Shown here: positions 54,766 to 63,010 of the stretch, one piece after another
Layout: the number at the start of each line of letters is the position of its first letter
How positions within the stretch are numbered: position 1 is the stretch's first letter
Assembly (NCBI GenBank): GCA_963741755.1
Contig: CAVUJG010000021.1
Span: 1 to 64,000, forward strand
DNA: 64,000 nt
Source of the DNA: Sva-07 sp963741755
GTDB lineage: Bacteria; Actinomycetota; Acidimicrobiia; Acidimicrobiales; Ilumatobacteraceae
Direction of reading: 5' to 3'
The notes under the pieces: model-generated
What the model was told of the DNA's origin: nothing
The model's input: the letters and a program-made list of their open reading frames with translations, nothing else
The model's database searches: none
Program-made: the position numbers and the translations under genes

Positions 54766-56427
54766 TCAAGCGATGTCGCGGCGATCGAGCGCTGCGAGGC
54801 CGGCCGCGATCAAGGCCACTGCCATCGCCGTGAGGACGATGACCGGTGGCCACGACATCGGGGATCCAGGGAGGGCCGGGACATGCTGGAACGGCGAGAG
54901 GTTCAGCAACCACTGCGGCAGATCGAGCAGGCTGCCGAACATCGCCGCCACGAAGGCCCACACCACCAGGGCCCAGGCACCGAGCGACCAGCGCGGCAGC
55001 AGGCCGTAGATCAGCAACGTCGCTCCGGCGAGCAACCACATCGCCGGCACCATCACGAGGCCGGCCGCTGCCAGCTCGCCGACCCGGGCGGCCTCGCCGA
55101 GTACGAGCGCCGTGCCGGCGCCCATCGACACGCCGCACACGAGTGCCACGGCGACCGTGCCCACCAACGCGACCGCGAGGTGGCTCCACGCCCAACGTCG
55201 TCGACCGATCGGCGCTGCGAGAACCGGGTCGACGCGACCCGCCACCTCCTCGGAACGAAGGCGAAGCACCGACGACACGGTGAACCCGGTGGCGAACAGC
55301 GCCATGATGAGCATTGCGGTCGACAAGAAGGCGTCGGTCACCGACGCGACGCCGAGCTGCGCGAAGAAGTCGGCCATGTCCGGGTTGTCTTCGATGATCT
55401 GTTCGGCTTGATCGGCGACCAGCCCGTAGAAGAACGCGAGGGCTCCGAGCCCGGCCGCCCATCCGACGAGCGAACCACGCTGGAGTCGCACTGCGAGTCC
55501 GAGTGCCGTCGACAACTGCGCGGTGGCCTCGGGACGCCCGCTGCGCTGCGCCACCAGTCCGCTGCCGTAGTCGCGGCGATCCTGCAGCGCCCGCGCGGCC
55601 ACGACCAGCGCCACGGTGACCGTGACGGGCAACACCAGCACCCACCAGCGCTCGTCGGCGTAGGCGCGGATCGCCTGGGCCCAACCGATCGGCGATGCCC
55701 ACGAGAGCAGACCGTTGCCGACATCGCCGATCGCACGCAACACGAAGGCGATGCCGACGGCCAGTCCAGCCGCAGCGAGTGCAGTCCGCGAACCGCTGGC
55801 AACCTGTGCGGTGACTGCCGCGACGCCCGCGAACACCATCCCGACGCCGATCATCGACGCACCGAACGCGAGCGACCCGGCCGCCGGGAGCCCGAAGGCC
55901 AGCAACGACACCACATTGCCCGCGGCAATCGCTGCGTTGACCACCAACGTTCCGATCATCGCCGAGGCGAGGGAGCCATGGCGACCGACCGGCGCTGCTC
56001 GCACCAGCTCGGCCCGCTCGGCTTCTTCCTCGGTGCGGGTGTGTCGGACCACCATGAAGACGCTCATCACCGCGGCGGCGATGAACAGCCACAGCGACGT
56101 CTCGTTCATCACGACGGCGCCGAGCGTCGGATCGTCGAGGCCGTAGCCGGGCCCGGCCTGGATGATCAGCGCCGAATTGCCTCGCACCGTGCGGGCGTAG
56201 CCCTCCAGATCCTCCTGCGTCGTGTAGAGCGCAACGATGCTCGATGCCGACACCGTCATGAGACCGATGAGACCGAACATCCACATTGCGATCCGGAACC
56301 GGTCGCGTCGAAGCACCAACCACAACAGCCGGCGGGTGCCGGTGAACGACGAGCCCGGCGACGGATCGTCATGCGAGGCTCGCACTGCCGTGGCGCCCGA
56401 CAACGCGTCGACCGCGACACCGGTCAT
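54766..56427 (-). CDS. ABC-2 type exporter permease
   Basis: A 553-residue protein with about 12 hydrophobic helices in two similar halves, including LWLFIAAAVMSVFMVVRHTR and MLIMALFATGFTVSSVLRLR, each followed by an RTEEEAER/RSEEVAGR loop. This double-permease layout is common in actinobacterial polyketide or antibiotic exporters. The ATG overlaps the ATPase stop (ATGA). Substrate is unknown. Confidence 0.85.
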   Translation of the reverse strand: MTGVAVDALSGATAVRASHDDPSPGSSFTGTRRLLWLVLRRDRFRIAMWMFGLIGLMTVSASSIVALYTTQEDLEGYARTVRGNSALIIQAGPGYGLDDPTLGAVVMNETSLWLFIAAAVMSVFMVVRHTRTEEEAERAELVRAAPVGRHGSLASAMIGTLVVNAAIAAGNVVSLLAFGLPAAGSLAFGASMIGVGMVFAGVAAVTAQVASGSRTALAAAGLAVGIAFVLRAIGDVGNGLLSWASPIGWAQAIRAYADERWWVLVLPVTVTVALVVAARALQDRRDYGSGLVAQRSGRPEATAQLSTALGLAVRLQRGSLVGWAAGLGALAFFYGLVADQAEQIIEDNPDMADFFAQLGVASVTDAFLSTAMLIMALFATGFTVSSVLRLRSEEVAGRVDPVLAAPIGRRRWAWSHLAVALVGTVAVALVCGVSMGAGTALVLGEAARVGELAAAGLVMVPAMWLLAGATLLIYGLLPRWSLGAWALVVWAFVAAMFGSLLDLPQWLLNLSPFQHVPALPGSPMSWPPVIVLTAMAVALIAAGLAALDRRDIA

Positions 56428-57371
56428 GGCGCGGCTCCCTCGTGACGACCGTTCGCGGCGTCGAGTCCGTCGCCGTAGTGACGCAGGAACAACTCCTCGA
56501 GCGTCGGCGGTTGACTCACCAGCGAACGGATGCCGAAGCTCGACAGGTGACGGATCGTTCCGTCGAGTGCGCCGGCATCGACGTCGAATCGAACCTGACC
56601 ATCGTCGACGGCCACGTCGTGGACGCCGTCGATCGTGTCGAGTCCGGTGATCGGGCGATCGGTGGCAACGGCGATGCTCGTACGTGTGAGGTGACGCATC
56701 TCGTCGAGCGTGCCGGTCTGCACGGTGCGTCCCTGGCGGATGATCGTGACGCGATCGCACAGCTTCTCGACCTCGGCGAGGATGTGGCTCGACAGCAGGA
56801 CGGTGCGACCCTCGGCCGTCGCTTCGAGCACGCACTCCTGGAAGACCGACTCCATCAGCGGGTCGAGGCCCGAGGTCGGCTCGTCGAGCAGCAGCAGTTC
56901 GGCCCGCGACGACAGTCCGGCGATCAGCGCCACCTTCTGACGGTTGCCCTTGGAGTAGGTGCGGCTCTTCTTCGTCGGGTCGAGGGCGAGTCGCTCGATC
57001 AAGTCGTTTCGTTTGGCCAGGTCGACTGCCTGACGCCCCGTGGCGCCCCCGCCTTCGCGCAGGCGCGCCAGCAGGTCGATCGTCTCGCCTCCGGACAGAT
57101 TCGGCCAGAGGTTGACGTCGCCGGGAACGTACGCGATGCGGCGATGCAGGTCGACGGCATCGCGCCACGGATCGCCGTCGAGCAGGCTGACGGTCCCGCT
57201 GTCGGCGCGCAGCAGCCCGAGCAGGATGCGGATCGTGACGGTCTTGCCGGCGCCGTTCGGGCCGAGGAACCCGTGGACCTCACCGGTGCGCACCTCGATG
57301 TCGAGCCCGTCGAGGGCCCGGGTGGACCCGAACGTCTTGACGAGCTGTTCGATCCGGATCGCTGATGACAT
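56424..57371 (-). CDS. ABC transporter ATPase (ABC-2 exporter)
   Basis: About 315 residues. Walker A is GPNGAGKT, Walker B LLLLDEPTSGLD and the H-loop LSSHILAEVEKL; the signature reads YSKGNRQKV rather than LSGGQ, as is usual in this drug-exporter branch. The C-terminal 80 residues are the typical DrrA-like extension. It drives the permease encoded immediately downstream. Confidence 0.9.
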   Translation of the reverse strand: MSSAIRIEQLVKTFGSTRALDGLDIEVRTGEVHGFLGPNGAGKTVTIRILLGLLRADSGTVSLLDGDPWRDAVDLHRRIAYVPGDVNLWPNLSGGETIDLLARLREGGGATGRQAVDLAKRNDLIERLALDPTKKSRTYSKGNRQKVALIAGLSSRAELLLLDEPTSGLDPLMESVFQECVLEATAEGRTVLLSSHILAEVEKLCDRVTIIRQGRTVQTGTLDEMRHLTRTSIAVATDRPITGLDTIDGVHDVAVDDGQVRFDVDAGALDGTIRHLSSFGIRSLVSQPPTLEELFLRHYGDGLDAANGRHEGAAP

Positions 57372-57416
57372 GACGTGTCCTTTCGGCCACATCCAGTGTG
57401 CCAGTTCCCCTGCGGT

Positions 57417-58481
57417 TCACTCGGCCGCAAGCACGTACGTGGTGCCGACGACCGACGGCCCGTACCGACCCGGCGCGAAGCGGTCGGCGAGCGCTGCCTT
57501 TGCTCGCCATCCAGTGCAGTGGCCGGGGGCGACGATCCTGGGTTGGATGAGTGTGTCGAGATCGTCGACCGTCGGGCCGATGCGAGGTTCCATCGGGCCG
57601 CCCGCCAGGTGATATCCGCCCAGCACGACGTCGATCGGCGCTCCTGGATAGCGGGCCTTCGCTCCGAGGCAGGCATTGACGATGCCCGCGTGCGAGCACG
57701 CCGACAACACGGTCACGCCACGTCCGCGCACGTCGGCGGCAACGAAACGTTCGTCCATGATCATCGGGTCGGCGACCACGAGATCGCCACCGTCCGCGCC
57801 CGCTCCGAAGCGGAAGGAGTGGTGACCGACGAGGCCGGCTTCGTACGCCGTCGTGCGCTCGATGGCGCCACTGCCGAGGAAGAACCCGTCGCCGAGGAGG
57901 TGGTCGTCCGGATGCTGCTCGACCCGTGCGCCGGCCCCCGCCAACGCGTCGAGGCTCGGTTCCTCGGGGAGCATCACGAACGTGCCGCCCGGCGACTGGA
58001 TCCCCCGTTGGTCGGGCCGATCCGGATGGACATCGACGACCGTCGGATCGTCGATGCCTGCGCCGCGACGGGCGGCCGTGATCGCTTCGATCGCGACGGG
58101 AAGACCTCCGCTGTGGTCCCAGTGCCAGTGCGACAGGAAGATCGTGTCGATCGAGGTGAGGTCGACGCCGAGGCGGTCGGCGTTGTCGACCCAGACGTCG
58201 CCGTAGGGGCCGACGTCGAACAGCATCGTGTGGCGCTCGTCGCCGATCCGACCCGTCAGGAGAACCGACAGCCCGTGACAGGCCACGCACAGGTGATCGA
58301 ACACCGTGACGCAGTCGTGGCCGGCGTGTTGGCGCACGGGTGGTCGACGTGCCAGGTGCGAAGCCACCTCCGGCAACTGCGGCACACCGGCGTCGACGCT
58401 CGACAGCGTGTCGGTCTCGTTGTCGACGACGACCGTCAGTCGCAATTCGTCGAGCGGTCGGGATCTGGCTGCTTCGGTCAT
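57417..58481 (-). CDS. Metallo-beta-lactamase-fold hydrolase
   Basis: About 354 residues. The metal motif is LSHWHWDHSGG, later ligands lie in VLSACSHAGIVNA, and PGHCTGWRA is near the end. It resembles the MBL proteins sometimes named tRNase-like or 7,8-dihydropterin synthase-like (inference). It has no signal peptide. It lies 45 bases upstream of the ABC ATPase gene on the same strand. Confidence 0.85.
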   Translation of the reverse strand: MTEAARSRPLDELRLTVVVDNETDTLSSVDAGVPQLPEVASHLARRPPVRQHAGHDCVTVFDHLCVACHGLSVLLTGRIGDERHTMLFDVGPYGDVWVDNADRLGVDLTSIDTIFLSHWHWDHSGGLPVAIEAITAARRGAGIDDPTVVDVHPDRPDQRGIQSPGGTFVMLPEEPSLDALAGAGARVEQHPDDHLLGDGFFLGSGAIERTTAYEAGLVGHHSFRFGAGADGGDLVVADPMIMDERFVAADVRGRGVTVLSACSHAGIVNACLGAKARYPGAPIDVVLGGYHLAGGPMEPRIGPTVDDLDTLIQPRIVAPGHCTGWRAKAALADRFAPGRYGPSVVGTTYVLAAE

Positions 58482-58569
58482 CGTCGCCTCCGGTCGTCTC
58501 CGGTTGTCGCTCCCAGTTGATCACGCCCGGACGAGCGCCGAGGACTCCGTGTGATCATCGGCGCAATGC

Positions 58570-58598
58570 TTGGCGATCTACCTACTGGTCGGTAGGCT
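58570..58598 (+). promoter_or_regulatory. Desaturase promoter with TetR-type operator in the spacer
   Basis: The -35 TTGGCG (58570-58575) and -10 TAGGCT (58593-58598) are separated by 17 bases. Most of the spacer is a 16-base quasi-palindrome, cctactggtcggtagg (58581-58596), a form often bound by TetR-family repressors. A repressor there would block RNA polymerase. No tetR gene is in the window. Confidence 0.6.
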
Positions 58599-58623
58599 GC
58601 GTTCCACCGCCACGAGGAGGGTC

Positions 58624-59701
58624 ATGTCCACCGACATCAGCACCAGCGTCGCTCGCACCAGCAACACCACCGCTCGCAATGCCGACACGATGATCGAGAC
58701 GCCGACGGGTCTCAAACCGGTCCTCGACGTCATCCCCGAGCACTGCTACCAACGCTCGACCGCCCGTGGTCTGTTGCTGTTCGCCCGCGACGTCGTGATC
58801 TTCGGACTCACCGTGTGGGGTCTGCTGTCGACGAACAATCCCCTCCTGCTCGTTCCGCTGTGGCTGCTCGCCGGGATCTCGGTCGCCGGGCTGTTCGTCA
58901 TCGGCCACGATGCCGCCCACGAGGCGCTGTTCGATTCCAAGCGTCTCAATGCCGTGGTCGCTCGACTCTCGATGCTGCCGTCGCTGCATGCCGTCGAGGT
59001 GTGGGTGTTCGGACACAACCGCGTGCATCACGGCCACACCCTCAAGCAGGGTCTCGACTTCGTGTGGCACCCGCTGACTGTCGAGCAGTACGAGCAGCTC
59101 GGCCGCCTGGCCAAGTGGCGCCACAAGCTCGAGTGGGGTCCGTTCGGCTCGGGCGCCTACTACCTCCGCGAAGTGTGGTGGAACAAGATGGTGCGGTTCA
59201 CGCCGCCCACTCGCTGGGCCAAGCAGATGCGCCGTGACCAGGCCATCGTCGCGCTCTACGCGATCGGCGACGCTGGTGGCACTCGTCGCACTCGACGGTG
59301 CCGGCGGGATCTGGCAGTGGGCCAAGGTCGTGGTGATCCCGTTCCTGCTGTTCTGCCAGACGATCGGATGGGTCGTGCACGTGCACCACATCGCCCCGAG
59401 CATCCGCTGGTGGCCGCGCCGCGAGTGGAACCGCTTCCGCGGTCAGGTCGAGGGCACCACGATCCTGTGGGGGCCACCGGGTTGGGACTTCTTCGTGCAC
59501 TGGATCATGGTCCACCTCCCCCACCACGTCGACATGCGCATCCCGTGCTATCGACTCCCCGAGGCCGCCCGAGCGATCTCCGAGGCGTTCCCCGATCAGG
59601 TCGACGAACGCAAGATCCGCGTACGCGACTACCTCGCCTCGACCAAGGCCTGCAAGCTGCACGACTTCGAAACCGGAACCTGGCACCCCTACCCCGCCTG
59701 A
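58624..59701 (+). CDS. Membrane fatty acid desaturase (frameshifted)
   Basis: About 358 residues. Histidine boxes GHDAAHEALF, FGHNRVHHGH and MVHLPHHVDM are all present, with two helix pairs between them. The frame breaks near 59265: the first frame ends VALYAIGD and the adjacent one continues ATLVALVALDGAGG. One base is missing or extra. The enzyme should introduce a double bond in acyl chains at the membrane. The stop lies seven bases before a large palindromic repeat. Confidence 0.8.
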
Positions 59702-59708
59702 CGTCACG

Positions 59709-59773
59709 ATTACATCGCGGGTCTGACCCCTGATGTAATCGGATTACAACAGGGGTCAGACCCGCGATGTAAT
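59709..59773. repeat. Nested 24-bp perfect palindromic element between convergent genes
   Basis: Arms of 24 bases (59709-59732 and 59750-59773) are perfect inverted copies containing gggtctgacccc. The 17-base centre is itself a palindrome (tgtaatc-g-gattaca). The motif resembles mobile REP-like elements seen in many environmental bacteria. It overlaps the 3' end of the ThuA-like gene and provides its last residues and stop. It can also serve as a bidirectional terminator. Confidence 0.8.
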
Positions 59774-60574
59774 TCCGGCGGCGAGGTCGATGCCGCCGAG
59801 GACGGTGCCCAGGAACTTCGGGTCGCTCCACGATGCGCACGAGTGGCCCATCGAGTTGTAGACGCTGCGGCCACCTCCGAACTCGCGCCACCACACGATC
59901 GGGTGGTCGGGTCCCATCTCGCCGAGGTACGGCTCGTAGGTCGTCTCGTCGACCGTGGCCACCACGTTGACGTGCGGGCGGGGGTTGTCGTGGAAGCCGT
60001 ACCACTCGTCGACGAGCACGTCACGGTCGCCGATGCCCCGGATTGCCGGGCAGGACGGATCCTCGACATGCACGGTCGCCGCTTCGCAACTCATCACAGC
60101 GAGGTCGTCGCTCCAGCGGTCGGCGTCGGCCGGAGCGTCGGCGACGGGACCGCCGTACACGACGCCCGGACGTTCAGGAACCGGATCGTCGCTGAAGATG
60201 CGCGCCACGGTGTGTCCCTTGAACGACGCGCCGACGAGATCGCGAAACCATGGCCAATCGGTGTCGACATCGGGTGCCATCGACGAGGCCGCGTGGATTC
60301 CGAAAAAGCCGCCGCCGTCCGCCACGTACCGCTCGAGCGCTGCACGCTGCGACGGCTCGGGCAACACGTTGCCGCTCGTGTGCACGAAGACCAGTGCGTC
60401 GTAGAAGCCGAGATCGTCGGTGAACCGGGCGGGGTCGTCGGTGGCGTCGACGCCGAAACCATGCTCGTCGCCGAGGCGTTCGATCGCGGCGACAGCGTCG
60501 GGAATCGACAGGTGGACGAACCCGACGGCGCGATGGAACACCAGGATGCGCACACTCGAGCGTTCGACGTTCAC
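59756..60574 (-). CDS. ThuA-like (trehalose utilisation) protein
   Basis: About 272 residues from GTG 60574, overlapping the upstream oxidoreductase stop (GTGA). The ThuA glutamine amidotransferase-like fold shows ILVFHRAVGFVHLSIPDAV, LVFVHTSGNVL and GGGFFGIHAASSM. The C-terminus ITSRV and stop come from the palindrome at 59709-59773, so the natural end may have been changed. It is the last gene of a four-gene catabolic operon. Confidence 0.85.
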   Translation of the reverse strand: MNVERSSVRILVFHRAVGFVHLSIPDAVAAIERLGDEHGFGVDATDDPARFTDDLGFYDALVFVHTSGNVLPEPSQRAALERYVADGGGFFGIHAASSMAPDVDTDWPWFRDLVGASFKGHTVARIFSDDPVPERPGVVYGGPVADAPADADRWSDDLAVMSCEAATVHVEDPSCPAIRGIGDRDVLVDEWYGFHDNPRPHVNVVATVDETTYEPYLGEMGPDHPIVWWREFGGGRSVYNSMGHSCASWSDPKFLGTVLGGIDLAAGITSRV

Positions 60575-61983
60575 CGCAAGCGTTCCTTTGCCTCGCGCTT
60601 GGCGCGGGTCAACTCGACGCGTTGCGGATGCTCCTTGTAGAACGGGTCGAGGGGATAACAGCCGGACACGAGGCCATTGCGGGGCGCCGTGGTGCAATCG
60701 CTGAACGTGCGACAGATGAGACCGCGTTCGAGGGGGCGGCCTGCCAACACGTCGGCGGCCAACTCGGGATATGACAGGATCATCCGACCGAGGCCGACCA
60801 TCGTGGCCCCGCCACCGGCGACAACGGCTTGGCCCACATGGGCCAGCCAGTCCTGCACGTACGAATAGCCCGAGCCGATGACGACAAGATCGGGATGCGC
60901 GGCCGTGAGTTCGGCCGTGACGGCGAGCTGGCGGGCGACGCCCACCAGTGGATCCTCCGGAGGCTGATAGCCGTCCGACGGCGGGAAGTACGCGGGACGT
61001 TGGACGTGGGGGTTGTAGTACGGGCTGCCCGCGGTGGTGCTGACCAGCCCGATCCCCATCGCCGCGAAGCGGTCGAGCAGTGCATGGGTCTCGGCGAGAT
61101 CGATGCCGAGCCCGGTCCCGTCGCCGCCGAAGGCGAACCCGTACGACCCCTGCGTCTCCGGCTCGCCCACACCCCCGTCGCCCGGGACGAAGGGCGCCAT
61201 GTCGAACGCCGACAGTCGAACCGCGATGGCGAGCCCGGGTGCCCGCTCGCGGATGCCTGCGACCACGGCGCGAAGAAACTCGGTGCGACCGGCCAGGTCG
61301 CCGCCGTAACGGCCGACACGGCCGTAGCCGGTGAGCAGCTCGTGGAGCAGGTAGCCGTGGCAGTGCTTGACGTCGACGAAGTCGAACCCGGCTTGGCGAG
61401 CGAGCACGGCCGCTGCGATGTAGTCCTCGGCGAGTTCGTCGAGTTCGTCGTCGCTGAACACCGCGCCGGCGTCGGCACCTGCGCGCCGGTCGAGCCACGG
61501 ATGCTCGTAGGCAGTCCGCGGCAATGGCGTCCCTTCCGGGCGAGACCATCGACCGGAATGCGTCAGTTGCAGCCCCGTGACCTGCGCCGGATCGAGCAGC
61601 GTTCTCAGCTCCGCGATCTCGTCGACGGTTCGGTCGTCGAGGATCAGCTGGTTCGCGTTGGCGCGTCCCTCGGCTCGAACAGCGGTGGCCTCACCCCACA
61701 CGAGCCCGCACCCGCTGGTGCCGAATCGTTGCCACCGCCGCCGGACGAGGTCGGTCGGTCGACCGTCGGTGGTGCCGTCCCAACCCTCCATCGGCAGCAC
61801 GGCGAACCGGTTGGGTGCCGTCGTCGTCCCCGACGTCCCGTCGCTGATCACCACCGGATCGGCCAGCACACCGGCAGGATCGACGGTGTCGTCGATCGGG
61901 ATCTCGACGCCGATCGAAGCGCAGTGCTCACGGAACGCGTCGACCGAGTCGAGCTTCTTGACCTGCGTCCAACGCACGCTCAT
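60571..61983 (-). CDS. Old yellow enzyme-family FMN oxidoreductase
   Basis: About 470 residues. TIM-barrel flavin enzyme with LQLTHSGRWSRPEGTP, DVKHCHGYLLHELLTGYGRV, GRYGGDL, and VGLGRMILSYPELAADVL. The C-terminal Cys residues (GLICRTFSDCTTAP) are notable, as they might hold an Fe-S cluster or be structural. The ATG overlaps the DHDPS-family stop. Substrate is probably an unsaturated sugar- or lactone-type intermediate (inference from the operon). Confidence 0.87.
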   Translation of the reverse strand: MSVRWTQVKKLDSVDAFREHCASIGVEIPIDDTVDPAGVLADPVVISDGTSGTTTAPNRFAVLPMEGWDGTTDGRPTDLVRRRWQRFGTSGCGLVWGEATAVRAEGRANANQLILDDRTVDEIAELRTLLDPAQVTGLQLTHSGRWSRPEGTPLPRTAYEHPWLDRRAGADAGAVFSDDELDELAEDYIAAAVLARQAGFDFVDVKHCHGYLLHELLTGYGRVGRYGGDLAGRTEFLRAVVAGIRERAPGLAIAVRLSAFDMAPFVPGDGGVGEPETQGSYGFAFGGDGTGLGIDLAETHALLDRFAAMGIGLVSTTAGSPYYNPHVQRPAYFPPSDGYQPPEDPLVGVARQLAVTAELTAAHPDLVVIGSGYSYVQDWLAHVGQAVVAGGGATMVGLGRMILSYPELAADVLAGRPLERGLICRTFSDCTTAPRNGLVSGCYPLDPFYKEHPQRVELTRAKREAKERLR

Positions 61984-62942
61984 GTTCGATCCTCCGAGGT
62001 CCACACGTCGATGCGTTCGACGATGTCGGCGAGCACCGCCCGATCCGACGCCGGCCGCTGCGGAGCCCCGCTCGGCGTGGTGCTCGACGATGCCCATCCA
62101 CGCAACTCGAACGCCATCGCCGCGTCGTGGCGGTATCCGGGGACCGGTGCGCGGAACGTGAAGTGCCCGAGGTACTGCAGCAGGTCGTTGAGTTCGTGGA
62201 ATCGAGGGTCCTCGTTCGCCCACATCCGGTCGCGGAGCGCGAACGCCTCGGGAGCGAACGTCGACAGGCCGAGCAGGTAGTCGGACCCGTACATCACCAT
62301 GTCGATCGCGAGGTCATTGCCGGTGAACACCCGGAACTCGGGACGCACCCTGTCGCGGACCGCAAGCCGGTCCCATTCGAGCTGGCGACTCAGCGACGAG
62401 TGCTTCGCCCCGATGCACGACCCGATGCCCATCATCGCTTCGTACGCCGCAAGCGAGGGGATCCGGCCGTACGGCACGAACATCGCGCCCAGTTCGAACC
62501 CGATGAACCGGTCGACGCGTGCGCCGATTGCCGCCAGCGCGTCGACCCAACCGTCGTCATCGAGCGAGTTGAGTCCGTACGACGGGAAGATCACCGGCGT
62601 ACCTCCCCGGGTAGCGATCGCGTCGCACGCCGCGAGGTAGCCAGCGAGGTCGAAAGCGGCGCCCGGCTGGTCGGCCACGTAGGCGCCGGCCACGAAATCG
62701 CTCCCGGCGACGACAGCCGTCAGGTCGAGCACCTCGGTCTTCTGGTCGTCGGTCAGCAACTGCACGTATCCGGTGTCCATGTTGACCGCCGGCGTGAGAC
62801 CCACATCGACGGTGCGATCGATGTGCGCCTCGGTGGCGTCCCAGTCGATCGCGCCGTCGGCGGTGTACGGCAACAGCACCGCCGACATCCCCGTGATGGC
62901 TCGACCTGGCCGGATCTGCCCGATCACCTCGGTCTCGTTCAT
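61980..62942 (-). CDS. Dihydrodipicolinate synthase-family aldolase/lyase
   Basis: About 320 residues. It has the DapA-like barrel with GMSAVLLPYTADGAIDWDAT, a Tyr in FPSYGLN and the Schiff-base Lys in GSCIGAKHSSL. It lies in an operon with DUF2264, an old yellow enzyme and ThuA, so it is more likely a catabolic sugar-acid lyase or dehydratase than true DapA. Confidence 0.85.
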   Translation of the reverse strand: MNETEVIGQIRPGRAITGMSAVLLPYTADGAIDWDATEAHIDRTVDVGLTPAVNMDTGYVQLLTDDQKTEVLDLTAVVAGSDFVAGAYVADQPGAAFDLAGYLAACDAIATRGGTPVIFPSYGLNSLDDDGWVDALAAIGARVDRFIGFELGAMFVPYGRIPSLAAYEAMMGIGSCIGAKHSSLSRQLEWDRLAVRDRVRPEFRVFTGNDLAIDMVMYGSDYLLGLSTFAPEAFALRDRMWANEDPRFHELNDLLQYLGHFTFRAPVPGYRHDAAMAFELRGWASSSTTPSGAPQRPASDRAVLADIVERIDVWTSEDRT

Positions 62943-63010
62943 GGCGCCTCCTGTGCGGTGATTCGGTCGAGCAATTCGAGCGCCACCGCCGGAACGCGAG
63001 CCCAGCGTCA

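Noticed and set aside
54713..56323. Long minus-strand frame beside the ABC permease
   Set aside because: It is Arg/Gly-rich with no motif and overlaps the clear permease in another frame, a usual high-GC shadow.
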